Assembly (NCBI RefSeq): GCF_000812185.1
Contig: NZ_CP007026.1
Coordinates: 390,426-454,425 of the forward strand
Origin: Candidatus Nitrosopelagicus brevis
GTDB lineage: Archaea; Thermoproteota; Nitrososphaeria; Nitrososphaerales; Nitrosopumilaceae
DNA length: 64,000 nucleotides
Direction: 5' to 3'
Of the stretch, positions 50,321 to 60,368 are shown one piece after another. Position 1 is the stretch's first letter, and the number at the start of each line of letters is the position of its first letter. Position numbers and translations under genes: made by a program. The notes beneath the pieces were generated by a model. It had not been told where the DNA came from and searched no databases. It was given only the letters and a program-made list of their open reading frames with translations.

Positions 50321-51415
50321 ATGCCTGAAAAAATTAAAGTCGCATTAGTTGGTTTAGGAAACTGTTTTTCTGGACTAATTCAAGGAATTGAATATTATTC
50401 AAAAAATCCTTCTCAAAAGGTTACTGGAATAATCCATGAAAATTTACGTGATTACACTATTCATGATATTGAATTTGTAGCTGGATTTGATGTTGGAGCA
50501 AATAAAGTTGGAAAACCAATCAATGATGCCATCTATGAATCACCAAATATGGTAAATTGGATTGACAAAAATGACATGCCTAAAGCTAATGGAAATGTCT
50601 ATGAAAGTCCTGCACTTGATGGAGTTGGCATATGGGTTGAAAATAAGGTTAAACCAATCGAAAGTGGAAAATCTGAATCTGAATTACGAGAAGAAATTAT
50701 CAAGGTTTTAGAAGAAACTGGAACTGAAATCATAGTATCATATCTACCTGTAGGCTCAGAAAAAGCAACACAATTCTGGGCTCAAGTATGCTTGGATACA
50801 AATACTGCATTTGTTAATTGCATGCCTGCATTCATTGCATCTGATAAAGAATGGGCACAAAAATTCACTGATAAAAACATCCCAATCATTGGTGATGACA
50901 TTAAGGGTCAAGTTGGAGCAACTATTGTTCATAGAACACTTGCACGATTATGTGATGAGCGTGGAACGAAAATAGAAAAAACCTACCAGATTAACGTAGG
51001 CGGAAATACAGATTTTCTCAACATGAAGGAGCAAGAACGTCTTATTAGTAAAAAAATTTCAAAAACTGAAAGTGTTCAAAGTCAATTAACAGACAGATTA
51101 GATGATGATAATATCTATGTGGGTCCTTCAGACTTTATTCCATTCTTAGGAAATACAAAATTAATGTTCATGAGAATTGAAGGCAGGCAATGGGCAAATA
51201 TTCCGTACAACATGGAGGTTCGTTTAGAAGTAGATGATAAGGCAAATTCTGCTGGAATAGTAATTGATGCTATTCGTCTTGCAAAAATTGCTCTTGATCG
51301 AGGCTTGGGCGGTCCAATTATTCCTGCTTCTGCATATCTCATGAAACATCCGATAGAACAAATGACTGATCCTGTAGCAAAAAGTAAAATCGAAGCCTTT
51401 GTGAAAGACGAATAA
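50321..51415 (+). CDS. ino1: myo-Inositol-1-phosphate synthase
   Basis: A 364-aa NAD-dependent enzyme that converts glucose-6-phosphate to inositol-1-phosphate, the head group of archaeal phosphoinositol lipids. VALVGLGNCFSGLIQGIEYY is the NAD motif. Catalytic/metal region blocks include GDDIKGQVGATIVHRTLA, YQINVGGNTDFLNM and GPSDFIPFLGNTK. Length is typical of the short archaeal class. Confidence 0.93.
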   Translation: MPEKIKVALVGLGNCFSGLIQGIEYYSKNPSQKVTGIIHENLRDYTIHDIEFVAGFDVGANKVGKPINDAIYESPNMVNWIDKNDMPKANGNVYESPALDGVGIWVENKVKPIESGKSESELREEIIKVLEETGTEIIVSYLPVGSEKATQFWAQVCLDTNTAFVNCMPAFIASDKEWAQKFTDKNIPIIGDDIKGQVGATIVHRTLARLCDERGTKIEKTYQINVGGNTDFLNMKEQERLISKKISKTESVQSQLTDRLDDDNIYVGPSDFIPFLGNTKLMFMRIEGRQWANIPYNMEVRLEVDDKANSAGIVIDAIRLAKIALDRGLGGPIIPASAYLMKHPIEQMTDPVAKSKIEAFVKDE

Positions 51416-51511
51416 CCTCTACAATCTACTTAGTAGCATTACAAAGTTTGTTTCCAAAGTCAACATTACTTGTTCACATTAATTATGCAAGTCTAAACAT
51501 CATATTCTTTA

Positions 51512-54500
51512 TTGGTTCATGTAAAAAAAGTTGAGATCTTTGGATTCAAATCATTTGGGTTCAAAAATACTATTGTAGATTTTGAACCTGGATTGGTATC
51601 AATCTCTGGTCCAAACGGTTCTGGTAAAAGTAACATCTTAGATGCAATTACTTTTGCACTGGGTGAAAATAGACCTAAAGTAATGCGTGCTCCAAATTTA
51701 CGTGGACTCATGCATGATGTTGAAGGTGCAGCTAGACGTGGGCCTAAAATGGCAAGAACCAGTGTACATTTTGATAATTTAGATCGAAAGATTCCGGTTG
51801 ATTCTGATATTGTTACAATTACAAGAGAAATGAATGATAAAGGCGACAATATCTATTATCTGAACAAGAAGAAGGTAATACGTTCAAAAATTCTTGATCT
51901 GATGGAAATTGCAAATGCAGGTCTAAATCAAATTAACAATGTCCAACAAGGAACTGTTACTCGAATTTCTGAAATGACATCAGAGGAAAAAAGAATTGTT
52001 ATTGAAGATTTGATTGGTCTTTCTGCATTTGATGAAAAGAAAAAGGAAGCAGAAAAACAACTGACAGATGCTGATCATAAACTCGAAATTGCGATGGCTA
52101 AGATGGGTGAGGTAAAGAAACGAATTGATGAATTAGAGGAGGAACGAAATAAAAAACTTCGATATGATATACTTGAGCGTGAATTAAACCGTTATCGTGC
52201 AATATCTGCTGCAAGTAGTTTGAAATCAATACAATCTGAAAAAGTGTCAAAGGATAAGACCCTAAATTCATTAAATTCTGAAATAAAACATCTAGAAGAA
52301 GAACGGGCATCCATACGAAAAGATGCCTCTGAGATACGGGCTCAAAAAACTAAATTTATGGATGAAGTAAACGCATACAATAAATCCAAATCTGAAATTG
52401 AGACAAAATTAAGTATGCATCGACAAAAATTTGATGAGGCTGATAGTTTAATCAAAACAAGTACTAATCGTTTAACTGAAATTGATACAAATTTACCTAG
52501 TCATAAAATAGATCTTGATAATTTACAAATACAAAAATCATTTTCTGAATCACAAATTTCTTACTTTAAAACTGAAATAAATAATATTCGTGAAACTGAA
52601 AAATCATTTGATGAAAAAACAAAAAATCTTAGAATTCAAAAAACTGAAGCCATGAAAAAACAATCACAAGTTATTACACAAAAACGTGATGTTGATCAAA
52701 AAATTCAAAGATTGACTGATAAAATAACGGCAACAAAATTGGCTGTTGGTGAATTTGAATCTGCATCAACTAATGGAAAAGAAAAACTTTCTTCTAATCA
52801 AGAAAAATTCAATTCTCTTGTAAATAGTCTTGATACTTTAGAGCAACAAAAAATAAAACTAGAACGTATTATTGAAAACCATAAACATTCTATTTCTGAA
52901 ATTAATTTACGAATTAAAAAATTTACTGATGACAAAAAAAGATCTGAACATGACATACATGAATTATCTGAATTAATTGATGCATCATCAAAAGGTGCAA
53001 ACAAATATGAAACTAAAATTAAATTTGCAAAAGGAATAATGCATGAAGATTATTCAATATCTAAACTCAAACATAGCACACAAGACTTGGGAATAGAAGG
53101 TTTAGTTTATGAGATACTCTCTTGGGATAAAAAATATGAGCGTGCATCTCTTGCAGTTTGCTCAAATTGGATTAAAGCTGTAGTTGTAAAAGACTTTGAA
53201 TCTCTTATTTCTCTTGCAGAATTTGTTACAGATAAAAAATTGCCAAAACTCAAAATCATACCGTTGGAATCTATACCTCAAGTGAAAATTGAATGTCCAA
53301 AACAAACTGGTGTTTTGGGAATATTATCTGATTATGTAAAATGTGAAAATAAATTCTCATCACTCAAAAACTTCCTCTTTGGAAATGTTGTATTAGTTGA
53401 ATCACGAAATATTGCAATCAACTTATCAAAATCTGGTTTCAAAACAATTACTCTATCTGGAGAATATTTTGAAGCAAAAACAACATCTGTTGTAATTGAC
53501 AATAACTCAAAAATCTCAAAATTAACCAAAATTATCAACATGAGTGATTCTGTTGAAGGTCTTCAGCAAATGATTTCTGCACTTAGACTAACAGTCACAA
53601 AAAAGAAAAATCGTGCCAAAAAACTCGATTTACTAGTAAACAATTATGAAAAAAGATTGTCTTTGTCTGAAGTAGGAATGAATACTACCTCAAACAGTCT
53701 TTCTGAACTAAAATCTCGAATTTCTCAAATTTCAAACAACAAAAAATCATTTGAAACAAGAATCAACCAATTAACTAGAACACAGGAAAGAATTTCACGA
53801 GAATTAACTAATCGTAAATCGCATTTAGAATCATTAGAATCTCAAATAAAACTTGTTAGAGATAATTACGCCGAACCTCAAATGGATAGAATTGCAAATG
53901 AGATAAAACTTGTAAATGAACAAATCTTAGAACAAGATAAAAAATTAGAACCAATTCAAAATGATTTGAAGAAAAAAGAGAGACATCTTGCTGAACTTAT
54001 GGCACATGATACAAAAATTACTGGAGAGAGAAAAAATCTTCGACATACTGTATCTTCTATGGATCAAGAAAAATATCATTTAGAAGTTGACATACGTCGT
54101 TTAACTAAAGAAAAAGAAACAACTGAAACAGAACTTGTAACACTTCGTGACGATGAACAAAAACTTATCTCAACCTCTGGCACTTCTGTAGAACAAATGA
54201 CAGAATTTGATAATAGCCTTGAAAGTCTGAACTCAAAAGAACGTGATTCCACAAAAGAAATTACTTTACGTGAACGTAATACTGATGCACTAAATAGAGA
54301 TCTTACTGATCTACGTCAAAAAGAATCCAAAATCACCTCACTGCTTGCTACCTTTGGGTTCGATATTAGTATCGAAGTATTTGATGTTGAATCCACTATA
54401 ACATCCCTTGAATCTGAACAAAATCGTATAAAGAATTCTCTAAATGCAGGTGCACCATTACAATATGTCGAAATTTCAAATGGATACAAATCCTCATCAT

Positions 54501-55042
54501 CCAAAAAGAATATGCTTGAAAAAGAACGTAATACAATTGTTGCATTTATTGAATCCGTGGAAAAAGACAAGAGACAGACATTCCTTGACGCATTTGATAC
54601 TGTTGACACTCAAGTTAAAGACGCATTTTCAAAAATGACTGGCGGAAGTGCTTGGTTAGAACTTGAAAATGAGGATGATATATTTAATTCTGGATTAAAC
54701 TATCTAATTCAATTCCCTGGAAAACCAAAAAGGGAATCAACATCAATCAGTGGTGGTGAAAAAACTCTTGCTGCAACTGTCTTTGTACTTGCGCTCCAAA
54801 AACTTAACCCTTCACCGTTTTACATGTTTGATGAAGTTGATGCTCACCTTGATGCACCAAATGCTGAAAAATTATCCAACATAATCAAAGAAAGATCTGA
54901 AGGTAGTCAATTTATCATGGTTTCACTCAAAGATTCTGTTGTAGAAAAGGCACGGCTAATTTATGGTGTATTTCCAAAACATGGAGTATCTCATGTAATA
55001 AAATACAAAGACAAGAGACTCCTGTCTTCCCTAGAAACTTAA
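51512..55042 (+). CDS. smc: SMC chromosome condensation ATPase
   Basis: A 1176-aa SMC protein. Walker A GPNGSGKSN is at 33-41; a coiled coil runs about 165-495; the hinge is at about 510-650 (LGIEGLVYEILSWDKKYERA); the return coil follows; the signature STSISGGEKTLAA lies near 1078-1090 and Walker B FYMFDEVDAHLD near 1102. It loops DNA for chromosome folding and segregation. The start is TTG. No ScpA partner gene is adjacent. Confidence 0.96.
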   Translation: MVHVKKVEIFGFKSFGFKNTIVDFEPGLVSISGPNGSGKSNILDAITFALGENRPKVMRAPNLRGLMHDVEGAARRGPKMARTSVHFDNLDRKIPVDSDIVTITREMNDKGDNIYYLNKKKVIRSKILDLMEIANAGLNQINNVQQGTVTRISEMTSEEKRIVIEDLIGLSAFDEKKKEAEKQLTDADHKLEIAMAKMGEVKKRIDELEEERNKKLRYDILERELNRYRAISAASSLKSIQSEKVSKDKTLNSLNSEIKHLEEERASIRKDASEIRAQKTKFMDEVNAYNKSKSEIETKLSMHRQKFDEADSLIKTSTNRLTEIDTNLPSHKIDLDNLQIQKSFSESQISYFKTEINNIRETEKSFDEKTKNLRIQKTEAMKKQSQVITQKRDVDQKIQRLTDKITATKLAVGEFESASTNGKEKLSSNQEKFNSLVNSLDTLEQQKIKLERIIENHKHSISEINLRIKKFTDDKKRSEHDIHELSELIDASSKGANKYETKIKFAKGIMHEDYSISKLKHSTQDLGIEGLVYEILSWDKKYERASLAVCSNWIKAVVVKDFESLISLAEFVTDKKLPKLKIIPLESIPQVKIECPKQTGVLGILSDYVKCENKFSSLKNFLFGNVVLVESRNIAINLSKSGFKTITLSGEYFEAKTTSVVIDNNSKISKLTKIINMSDSVEGLQQMISALRLTVTKKKNRAKKLDLLVNNYEKRLSLSEVGMNTTSNSLSELKSRISQISNNKKSFETRINQLTRTQERISRELTNRKSHLESLESQIKLVRDNYAEPQMDRIANEIKLVNEQILEQDKKLEPIQNDLKKKERHLAELMAHDTKITGERKNLRHTVSSMDQEKYHLEVDIRRLTKEKETTETELVTLRDDEQKLISTSGTSVEQMTEFDNSLESLNSKERDSTKEITLRERNTDALNRDLTDLRQKESKITSLLATFGFDISIEVFDVESTITSLESEQNRIKNSLNAGAPLQYVEISNGYKSSSSKKNMLEKERNTIVAFIESVEKDKRQTFLDAFDTVDTQVKDAFSKMTGGSAWLELENEDDIFNSGLNYLIQFPGKPKRESTSISGGEKTLAATVFVLALQKLNPSPFYMFDEVDAHLDAPNAEKLSNIIKERSEGSQFIMVSLKDSVVEKARLIYGVFPKHGVSHVIKYKDKRLLSSLET

Positions 55043-55048
55043 CAATAG

Positions 55049-55924
55049 TTATTCTTTTGATAATTTTCTAATGTATGAAATTATTCCTGTATAATCGATA
55101 TCTCCAAATCCTGCATCAGTAGCATCTGCGTAAATCTTTCTTGCAATCTTTGCCATTGGCAACTCTGCATCAAAGGATTCTGCTGCATCGTTGATTGTGT
55201 CCAAGTCTTTTTTGAGATTTGCGAGAGTAAACGTTGGTTTTACACTATCATTGATCATTTTGTGTGCCTTTCCTTCACTCATTCCTGTTTTGAAATAAGT
55301 AGAATTCAATACTTTGAGAAATATTTCTGGATCAAATCCTGCTTTTTTTGTCAATGTAATTCCTTCTGAAAGTGATAATGCCAACATTGCGATTTGTAAG
55401 TTCATTGCAAGTTTTATTGAATGCGCAGTTCCTGTATCTCCCAAGTAAATTGATTGGTCTGCTATAGATTCAAAAATGGTTTTGAATTTTTCAAAAACTT
55501 CTTTTTTACCTGATGCCATGATTACTAACTTGCCATTAATTGCAACATTTGGGCCTCCCATGACTGGTATTTCCATATAGTCTATGCCGTCTTCTGTAAC
55601 TTTTTTTGAAATTTCTCTTGTTGAATTTGGATTTATTGTACTCATATCTGCTATACACATTCCCTCATGTCTACCTGCCAATATTCCACAATCTCCAAAA
55701 ACTACATCCTTCACTGCATTTGCATCTTTTACCACCATTATTACCAACTCAGAATTTTCAGCAACATTTTTTGGAGAATCTACAACTAAAGCTCCTTTAT
55801 TTTCAAGTTTTTCTGTTTTTTCTTTACTTCTATTAAAAACTGTTATTTTGTAACCTACATCAAGTAAGTGTAGCCCCACTGCTTCACCTAACATTCCTGT
55901 TCCAACAATTCCAATTTTCATCAT
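55049..55924 (-). CDS. Beta-hydroxyacid dehydrogenase (HIBADH family)
   Basis: A 291-aa NAD(P) enzyme. The Rossmann motif IGIVGTGMLGEAVGLHL is at the N-terminus. MEIPVMGGP is the substrate motif and the catalytic lysine is in GTAHSIKLAMNLQIA. Relatives reduce succinic semialdehyde or glyoxylate, or oxidise 3-hydroxyisobutyrate. Succinic semialdehyde is an intermediate of the thaumarchaeal carbon-fixation cycle, but assigning that substrate is inference. It overlaps the 3' end of the next gene upstream by 4 bp (ATGA). Confidence 0.88.
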   Translation of the reverse strand: MMKIGIVGTGMLGEAVGLHLLDVGYKITVFNRSKEKTEKLENKGALVVDSPKNVAENSELVIMVVKDANAVKDVVFGDCGILAGRHEGMCIADMSTINPNSTREISKKVTEDGIDYMEIPVMGGPNVAINGKLVIMASGKKEVFEKFKTIFESIADQSIYLGDTGTAHSIKLAMNLQIAMLALSLSEGITLTKKAGFDPEIFLKVLNSTYFKTGMSEGKAHKMINDSVKPTFTLANLKKDLDTINDAAESFDAELPMAKIARKIYADATDAGFGDIDYTGIISYIRKLSKE

Positions 55925-56307
55925 CTTCTTTCCTCCTCAACTAATTCCCAATCTCCTTTGCCAATTCTAGGTGCAGTAAATTTCAAATGACCTATTATCC
56001 TATCTCCTTTTCTAACCATTGCAAAATCTGCTTTTTTTGTACTGTAGATTTTTTCTTTGGCTTTGTATCCGCCTTCTATAACTTTGACTCTAAATTTTTT
56101 ACTTGCTTTAACAATTAAACTTCTTGCAGTTTTTACATCTCCCATCCATGAAAACATTTCAAATGTACCAAAATTTTCCGTTTTTATCACATAATCGTAC
56201 AATCTTGCTTCAAACTTCATCTTTTTTTTCTTAGCTTCTTCATTAAGCCATTGTACAAGCTCTTCACCTGAGCCTTCTTCTGAACCAAATGTTTCTGATT
56301 CTCTCAT
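55921..56307 (-). CDS. Conserved hypothetical protein (128 aa)
   Basis: A 128-aa basic protein with no recognised domain. It has an acidic start (GSEEGSGEELVQWLNEEAKK) and a beta-rich C-terminal part (FRVKVIEGGYKAKEKIYSTK, RIIGHLKFTAPRIGKGDWEL). It is coupled to the downstream dehydrogenase by ATGA overlap. Function unknown. Confidence 0.62.
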   Translation of the reverse strand: MRESETFGSEEGSGEELVQWLNEEAKKKKMKFEARLYDYVIKTENFGTFEMFSWMGDVKTARSLIVKASKKFRVKVIEGGYKAKEKIYSTKKADFAMVRKGDRIIGHLKFTAPRIGKGDWELVEEERR

Positions 56308-56337
56308 GCTTTACTACTAATTTCACTATACATGAAG

Positions 56338-56550
56338 TTATCTTGGAGGTCCCCATGTTTCTTCAATGACGGTTTTCTCATTTTCAGTATGAACAAAATA
56401 CTTTTTCCCACATCTAAAACACTGCCACACAAATTTGTCTTCAATTTTTTTCTGGTATTGCATAGGTAACAAACAGGTTGTGCAGTCAAGTGATTCAGGC
56501 ATTTCTGTGGAATCGATGATTGGTAATCCACTTTTCTTTTTTTCTTGCAT
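56338..56550 (-). CDS. Small zinc-ribbon protein (70 aa)
   Basis: A 70-aa protein with the ligands LDCTTCLLPM and WQCFRCGKKYF (CxxC twice), a single zinc ribbon, ending ETWGPPR. It probably forms an operon with the two genes downstream (30-bp gap). An overlapping frame at 56304-56531 is a shadow; the zinc motif decides which is real. Confidence 0.72.
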   Translation of the reverse strand: MQEKKKSGLPIIDSTEMPESLDCTTCLLPMQYQKKIEDKFVWQCFRCGKKYFVHTENEKTVIEETWGPPR

Positions 56551-56622
56551 TCAATTTAACTAGATTTTCAGTTATAGATATTTGCTCTGTATGAAAAATT
56601 GGATTTATGTTAAAATGAATTA

Positions 56623-58077
56623 CTAGTAGCCTCTTGCAAATAGTGGTCTAATAGTACTCTGATCTGAACATTTTATGCATTTTGAACTTGTATCTTTTGC
56701 ATCATTTGTTATTACTCTCACATCAGCGCTAGTTTCTTCTTTAATTTCTTCTTCACATTTTGGATTATCACAAATTGGTGCTTTAATCAGTCGTCCTTTT
56801 TCAAGTTCAGTCTTAAATTCATCATATGTGTTTACTTCGGAGGTTCTATCTTCTAGAATTTTCTTAGCATCTGAAAACATATCATTATGAATTTTATCTA
56901 ATTCTGAAACTACTCTTTCTACAAGACCTGTGATTGCTTGATCATCTTTTTGACGATTATGTCTTCTAGCAAATGTTACCTGATTTTTTTCTAAATCTTT
57001 TGGACCAATCTCAATTCGTAATGGGATTCCTTTCATTTCCCATTCATTAAATTTGAAACCTGGTGTAAGTTGTTCTCTATTGTCCACTTGCACTCTAATT
57101 TTGGCATCTTTTAATTTCTCTTCAATTTCTTTTGAGATTTTTTCAATTTTTTCTTTATCCTCATCTGAATAATAAATTGGAATTATGATCACTTGAATTG
57201 GTGCAACTCTTGGAGGCAACACTAACCCTCTATCATCACCATGAACCATGATCATTCCACCAATCAGTCGCCATGAAACTCCCCATGATGTCTGCCATGC
57301 ATAACTTTCAACATTTTCTTTATCAGCATATTTTAGTTCAAATGGTTTTGAAAAATTCTGTCCAAGGAAATGTGATGTTCCCATTTGTAGTGCTTTGCCA
57401 TCAGGCATCAATGATTCCATTGTAAGAGTATAAACTGCACCTACAAACTTTTCTTTCTCTGATTTTTTTCCAGTAATTACTGGAATTGCTAATTCTTCTT
57501 CAACTGTTTTTTTATATAATTCTAAAATGTCTGTAACTTCTTTTTCAGCTTCTTCACTATTAACATGAACCGTATGTCCTTCTTGCCAAAGAAATTCTGA
57601 TGTTCTCAAAAATGGTTTTGTTGCTTTAATTTCTGCTCTCAATGCTGTATTCCAAAAATTAATTTTTAAAGGCAAATCTCTCCAACTTCTAATCCATTTT
57701 GCAAATAATGTGTATGCTAAAGTTTCTGATGTTGGTCTTAATGCTAATCTATCGCCAAGCTCTCCGTCTCCTGATTTAGTTACCCAAAATACTTCTGGAT
57801 TAAATCCTGCAAAATGATCTTTTTCTTTTGTTAAGAGTGATTCTGGAATTAAAGTTGGTAAAAATCCATTTCTATGACCTGTATCTGCAAATTTTTTATC
57901 AAGTGATGATTTCAGTGATTCCCAAATTGAATATCCGTCAGGTCTTAGAACAATCAGTCCTTTAACTGGAGCGTAATCTGCCAACTCTGATTTTATCACA
58001 GTTTGTGTATACCATTCGCTAAAATCTTCTGATTTTTTTACGGTTACTCCAATCTCTTTTCCCATTTGAAAAGACAA
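56623..58077 (-). CDS. proS: Prolyl-tRNA synthetase, archaeal type
   Basis: A 484-aa class II synthetase. Motif 2 includes FWNTALRAEIKATKPFLRTS and EFLWQEGHTVH; motif 3 is around VHGDDRGLVLPPRVAP. An anticodon-binding domain follows, and a C-terminal zinc domain (CDNPKCEEE then CIKCSDQ) ends in FARGY, as in archaeal/eukaryotic ProS. Length is normal. Confidence 0.95.
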   Translation of the reverse strand: MSFQMGKEIGVTVKKSEDFSEWYTQTVIKSELADYAPVKGLIVLRPDGYSIWESLKSSLDKKFADTGHRNGFLPTLIPESLLTKEKDHFAGFNPEVFWVTKSGDGELGDRLALRPTSETLAYTLFAKWIRSWRDLPLKINFWNTALRAEIKATKPFLRTSEFLWQEGHTVHVNSEEAEKEVTDILELYKKTVEEELAIPVITGKKSEKEKFVGAVYTLTMESLMPDGKALQMGTSHFLGQNFSKPFELKYADKENVESYAWQTSWGVSWRLIGGMIMVHGDDRGLVLPPRVAPIQVIIIPIYYSDEDKEKIEKISKEIEEKLKDAKIRVQVDNREQLTPGFKFNEWEMKGIPLRIEIGPKDLEKNQVTFARRHNRQKDDQAITGLVERVVSELDKIHNDMFSDAKKILEDRTSEVNTYDEFKTELEKGRLIKAPICDNPKCEEEIKEETSADVRVITNDAKDTSSKCIKCSDQSTIRPLFARGY

Positions 58078-58145
58078 GAATTTTGTAATTATTTAGTCTT
58101 GTTTCTACATACTAAAACCTAGAATTATATTGAAAATATTGAATT

Positions 58146-58526
58146 ATGAAGAATATGGCAAAACAGGATCTTCTTAGTATAGTTGAAAAAATTATTGCTC
58201 TAGATTCTCAAATGAGATTTGCATCTATAATTGATCTTAAAGGCAATATTGTTGAAGGAATTATGAAAACAGGTAAAAACTCACTTGAATCTCAACATCA
58301 GGAAGAACATTTTTGTAAACAGGTATCTCAAAGACGTAAAATGAGAAAAGAATTTGACCGTCCACTTGGAAAGGTAAGATATGTTCACGTTGAACGTGAA
58401 AAGGTAACTCAATTTGTTATTTACACTAGTCGAAAAACTATTTTCTTTACAATGGAACCTGAACTAACAATACAACGAAAAATGAAGATTGTTTCTCAAA
58501 TTAAGAGAATAGCAGCTAATCTTTGA
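58146..58526 (+). CDS. Roadblock-like thaumarchaeal protein
   Basis: A 126-aa protein (LDSQMRFASIIDLKGNIVEG, VRYVHVEREKVTQFVIYTSR) with the alternating strand/helix pattern of roadblock/LC7-like sensors. Similar proteins occur in many copies in thaumarchaea (I believe grouped as DUF6659). Probably a small cytosolic regulatory or adaptor protein. The end overlaps the convergent gene by 11 bp. Confidence 0.7.
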   Translation: MKNMAKQDLLSIVEKIIALDSQMRFASIIDLKGNIVEGIMKTGKNSLESQHQEEHFCKQVSQRRKMRKEFDRPLGKVRYVHVEREKVTQFVIYTSRKTIFFTMEPELTIQRKMKIVSQIKRIAANL

Positions 58527-58809
58527 GTGAGTCGCCTTTACACAAGACATTTCCCATAACTCTGCTTTGAAAGTTTGAACAAACAAAACATTGAATGAAA
58601 TGAATCTCATCTTTTAAGACTGGACATTCAACAAATTCTTGCTTCATTCTTTTTAGCATTTTTGGGCTAACTCCTTTCAGCTTCAATTTTCCTTTTTCAT
58701 CCATCATTCCTCCTTCTTTGAGGATTGCTTTTACATCGTCTGGAAGTTTTTGTCGTCCTTCTCTTGTTTGAACTTTAACTTCGTATTTGTGTTCTAATTC
58801 GTCAACCAT
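58516..58809 (-). CDS. Conserved hypothetical Cys-containing protein (97 aa)
   Basis: A 97-aa protein. A basic helical part (GRQKLPDDVKAILKEGGMMD) precedes four cysteines in ECPVLKDEIHFIQCFVCSNF and VLCKGDS. This Cys spacing could hold a zinc ion or an Fe-S cluster. No family recognised. Confidence 0.62.
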   Translation of the reverse strand: MVDELEHKYEVKVQTREGRQKLPDDVKAILKEGGMMDEKGKLKLKGVSPKMLKRMKQEFVECPVLKDEIHFIQCFVCSNFQSRVMGNVLCKGDSLKD

Positions 58810-58911
58810 ATCAAAAACTCCATGAGGGCTGATTTATTACTAGCTATTACAGATCGGATTGTCTTGTTTCAACTTTTATATGATGAACTTTTTTTGTCAA
58901 AATAGAAAATA

Positions 58912-59562
58912 ATGCTAGCTATTTTTGATGTTGAAGGAGTATTGTATGACGCAGAATATCTGCCAATTCTAGCTGAAAAAGTTAACAAAGAAAAAGAGAT
59001 TTGGGATATAACAAAAAAAGGTATTCAAGGTTCAATAAATTGGGAAGAAGGTCTAATCAAAAGAGTTGAACTTCTAAAGGGTATTGACTTTGAAACTTGT
59101 AAACAAGTTGCTGATTCTTTACCTATAATGACTGGTGCACGAGAAGCATGCCAAACTCTCAAGAATGCGGGATGGAAAGTAATGGCTGTTTCTGGAGGAT
59201 TTACTATAATGACAGATAGACTAAAAGAAGAACTAAACCTTGATCATGTCTATACAAATGAATTGATATTCAAAGATGGAAAACTTGATGGTGTAAAAAT
59301 TAATGTTGATTCAGATAAAGCAAAATCTGCTCGAGTTAAAATCGAAGAATGGAATGTTCCTAAAGACGAAATTGTAGTTATTGTTGATGGTGCTAATGAC
59401 ATAAAATTATTTGATATTTCTAATCTTGGAATTGCATATCGTGCACAAGATTTGGTAAAAGACCTTGCAACTACTACCCTTGAGGAAAAGGATCTTGCAA
59501 AAATCATTCCTATAATTAATGAGCATTATTCTATGCAATTGCCCATCCCTGTATCCTCATAA
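58912..59562 (+). CDS. serB: Phosphoserine phosphatase-like HAD hydrolase
   Basis: A 216-aa HAD-superfamily phosphatase. Motif I is IFDVEGVLYD (nucleophile Asp, with Glu where the second Asp usually sits); motif II is VMAVSGGFTIM; motif III has a lysine at DSDKAKSARVK; motif IV is VIVDGANDIKLF. The whole resembles SerB (serine synthesis). The Glu in motif I and VDGAND instead of GDGAND are departures, so substrate assignment is tentative. Confidence 0.78.
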   Translation: MLAIFDVEGVLYDAEYLPILAEKVNKEKEIWDITKKGIQGSINWEEGLIKRVELLKGIDFETCKQVADSLPIMTGAREACQTLKNAGWKVMAVSGGFTIMTDRLKEELNLDHVYTNELIFKDGKLDGVKINVDSDKAKSARVKIEEWNVPKDEIVVIVDGANDIKLFDISNLGIAYRAQDLVKDLATTTLEEKDLAKIIPIINEHYSMQLPIPVSS

Positions 59563-59600
59563 GATTGAAAAAACTCAATTATAGCAATTTTTTTCATTAA

Positions 59601-60341
59601 TTGTTGACCTTACAAATAATTCCTATTCATTTTAAAAATGACGTTCAACCTACCGATGATCTAATTGATTTGTTATTGTCATCTTCTAAAACATCTCTTG
59701 AAAATGGAGATGTTTTGGTAATATCGCAAAAAATCATATCAAAACATGAGGGTAGAGTTGTAAATTTAGATTCTATTATTCCCTCTGAATTATCCATTGG
59801 TATTGCTTCGGCATATGATAAGGATCCAAAATTAGTTCAAGCCATTTTATCTGAATCTCAAAGAATTGTTAGAATGGAACATGGAGTAATTATTGTTCAA
59901 ACTAATCATGGGTTTATTTGTGCAAATGCGGGAATTGATGAAAGTAATGTGGAAAATGGATATGCAACATTACTTCCAAAAGATTCTGATAAATCTGCTG
60001 ATAATATACGATTAAAAATTTTACAACAAACTGGAAAAAAAGTTGCTGTAATAATTTCAGACACTTTTGGACGCCCTTTCAGAATGGGGCAAACTGATCA
60101 TGCAATTGGTGTATCTGGAATTGATACCATTTTACATTATGAGGGAACCCCAGACACCTTTGGCAAAATCTTAAGAGTTACTGCAACTGCAATAGTTGAT
60201 GAACTTTGTTCTGCAGCAGAGCTTGTAATGGGTAAAACCAAAAAATGTCCTGCTGCAATAATCAAAAATTTTGAATTTAAAGAAAATACTGGAAATATCA
60301 AGAGTATACTTCGTTCAGAAGAGGAAGATCTATTCAGATAA
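59601..60341 (+). CDS. cofE: F420-0:gamma-glutamyl ligase
   Basis: A 246-aa CofE that adds glutamates to coenzyme F420 using GTP. Family blocks are NGDVLVISQKIISKHEGR, ICANAGIDESN, SDTFGRPFRMGQTDHAIG and DELCSAAELVMGK. The start is TTG (59601 or the next TTG). Thaumarchaea are known to make F420. It is followed 27 bp later by the PHP gene. Confidence 0.93.
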   Translation: MLTLQIIPIHFKNDVQPTDDLIDLLLSSSKTSLENGDVLVISQKIISKHEGRVVNLDSIIPSELSIGIASAYDKDPKLVQAILSESQRIVRMEHGVIIVQTNHGFICANAGIDESNVENGYATLLPKDSDKSADNIRLKILQQTGKKVAVIISDTFGRPFRMGQTDHAIGVSGIDTILHYEGTPDTFGKILRVTATAIVDELCSAAELVMGKTKKCPAAIIKNFEFKENTGNIKSILRSEEEDLFR

Positions 60342-60368
60342 TTAATAAAAAGTGAATTTTTATACAAA

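Noticed and set aside
56304-56531. 75-aa minus-strand frame overlapping the zinc-ribbon gene
   Set aside because: It lacks motifs, while the overlapping frame has two CxxC knuckles and a sensible start.
58870-58900. Possible box C (ATGATGA) before the SerB-like gene
   Set aside because: No box D (CTGA) at the right distance and no closing stem; the stretch is better read as the promoter (cttttatatg) of the gene at 58912.
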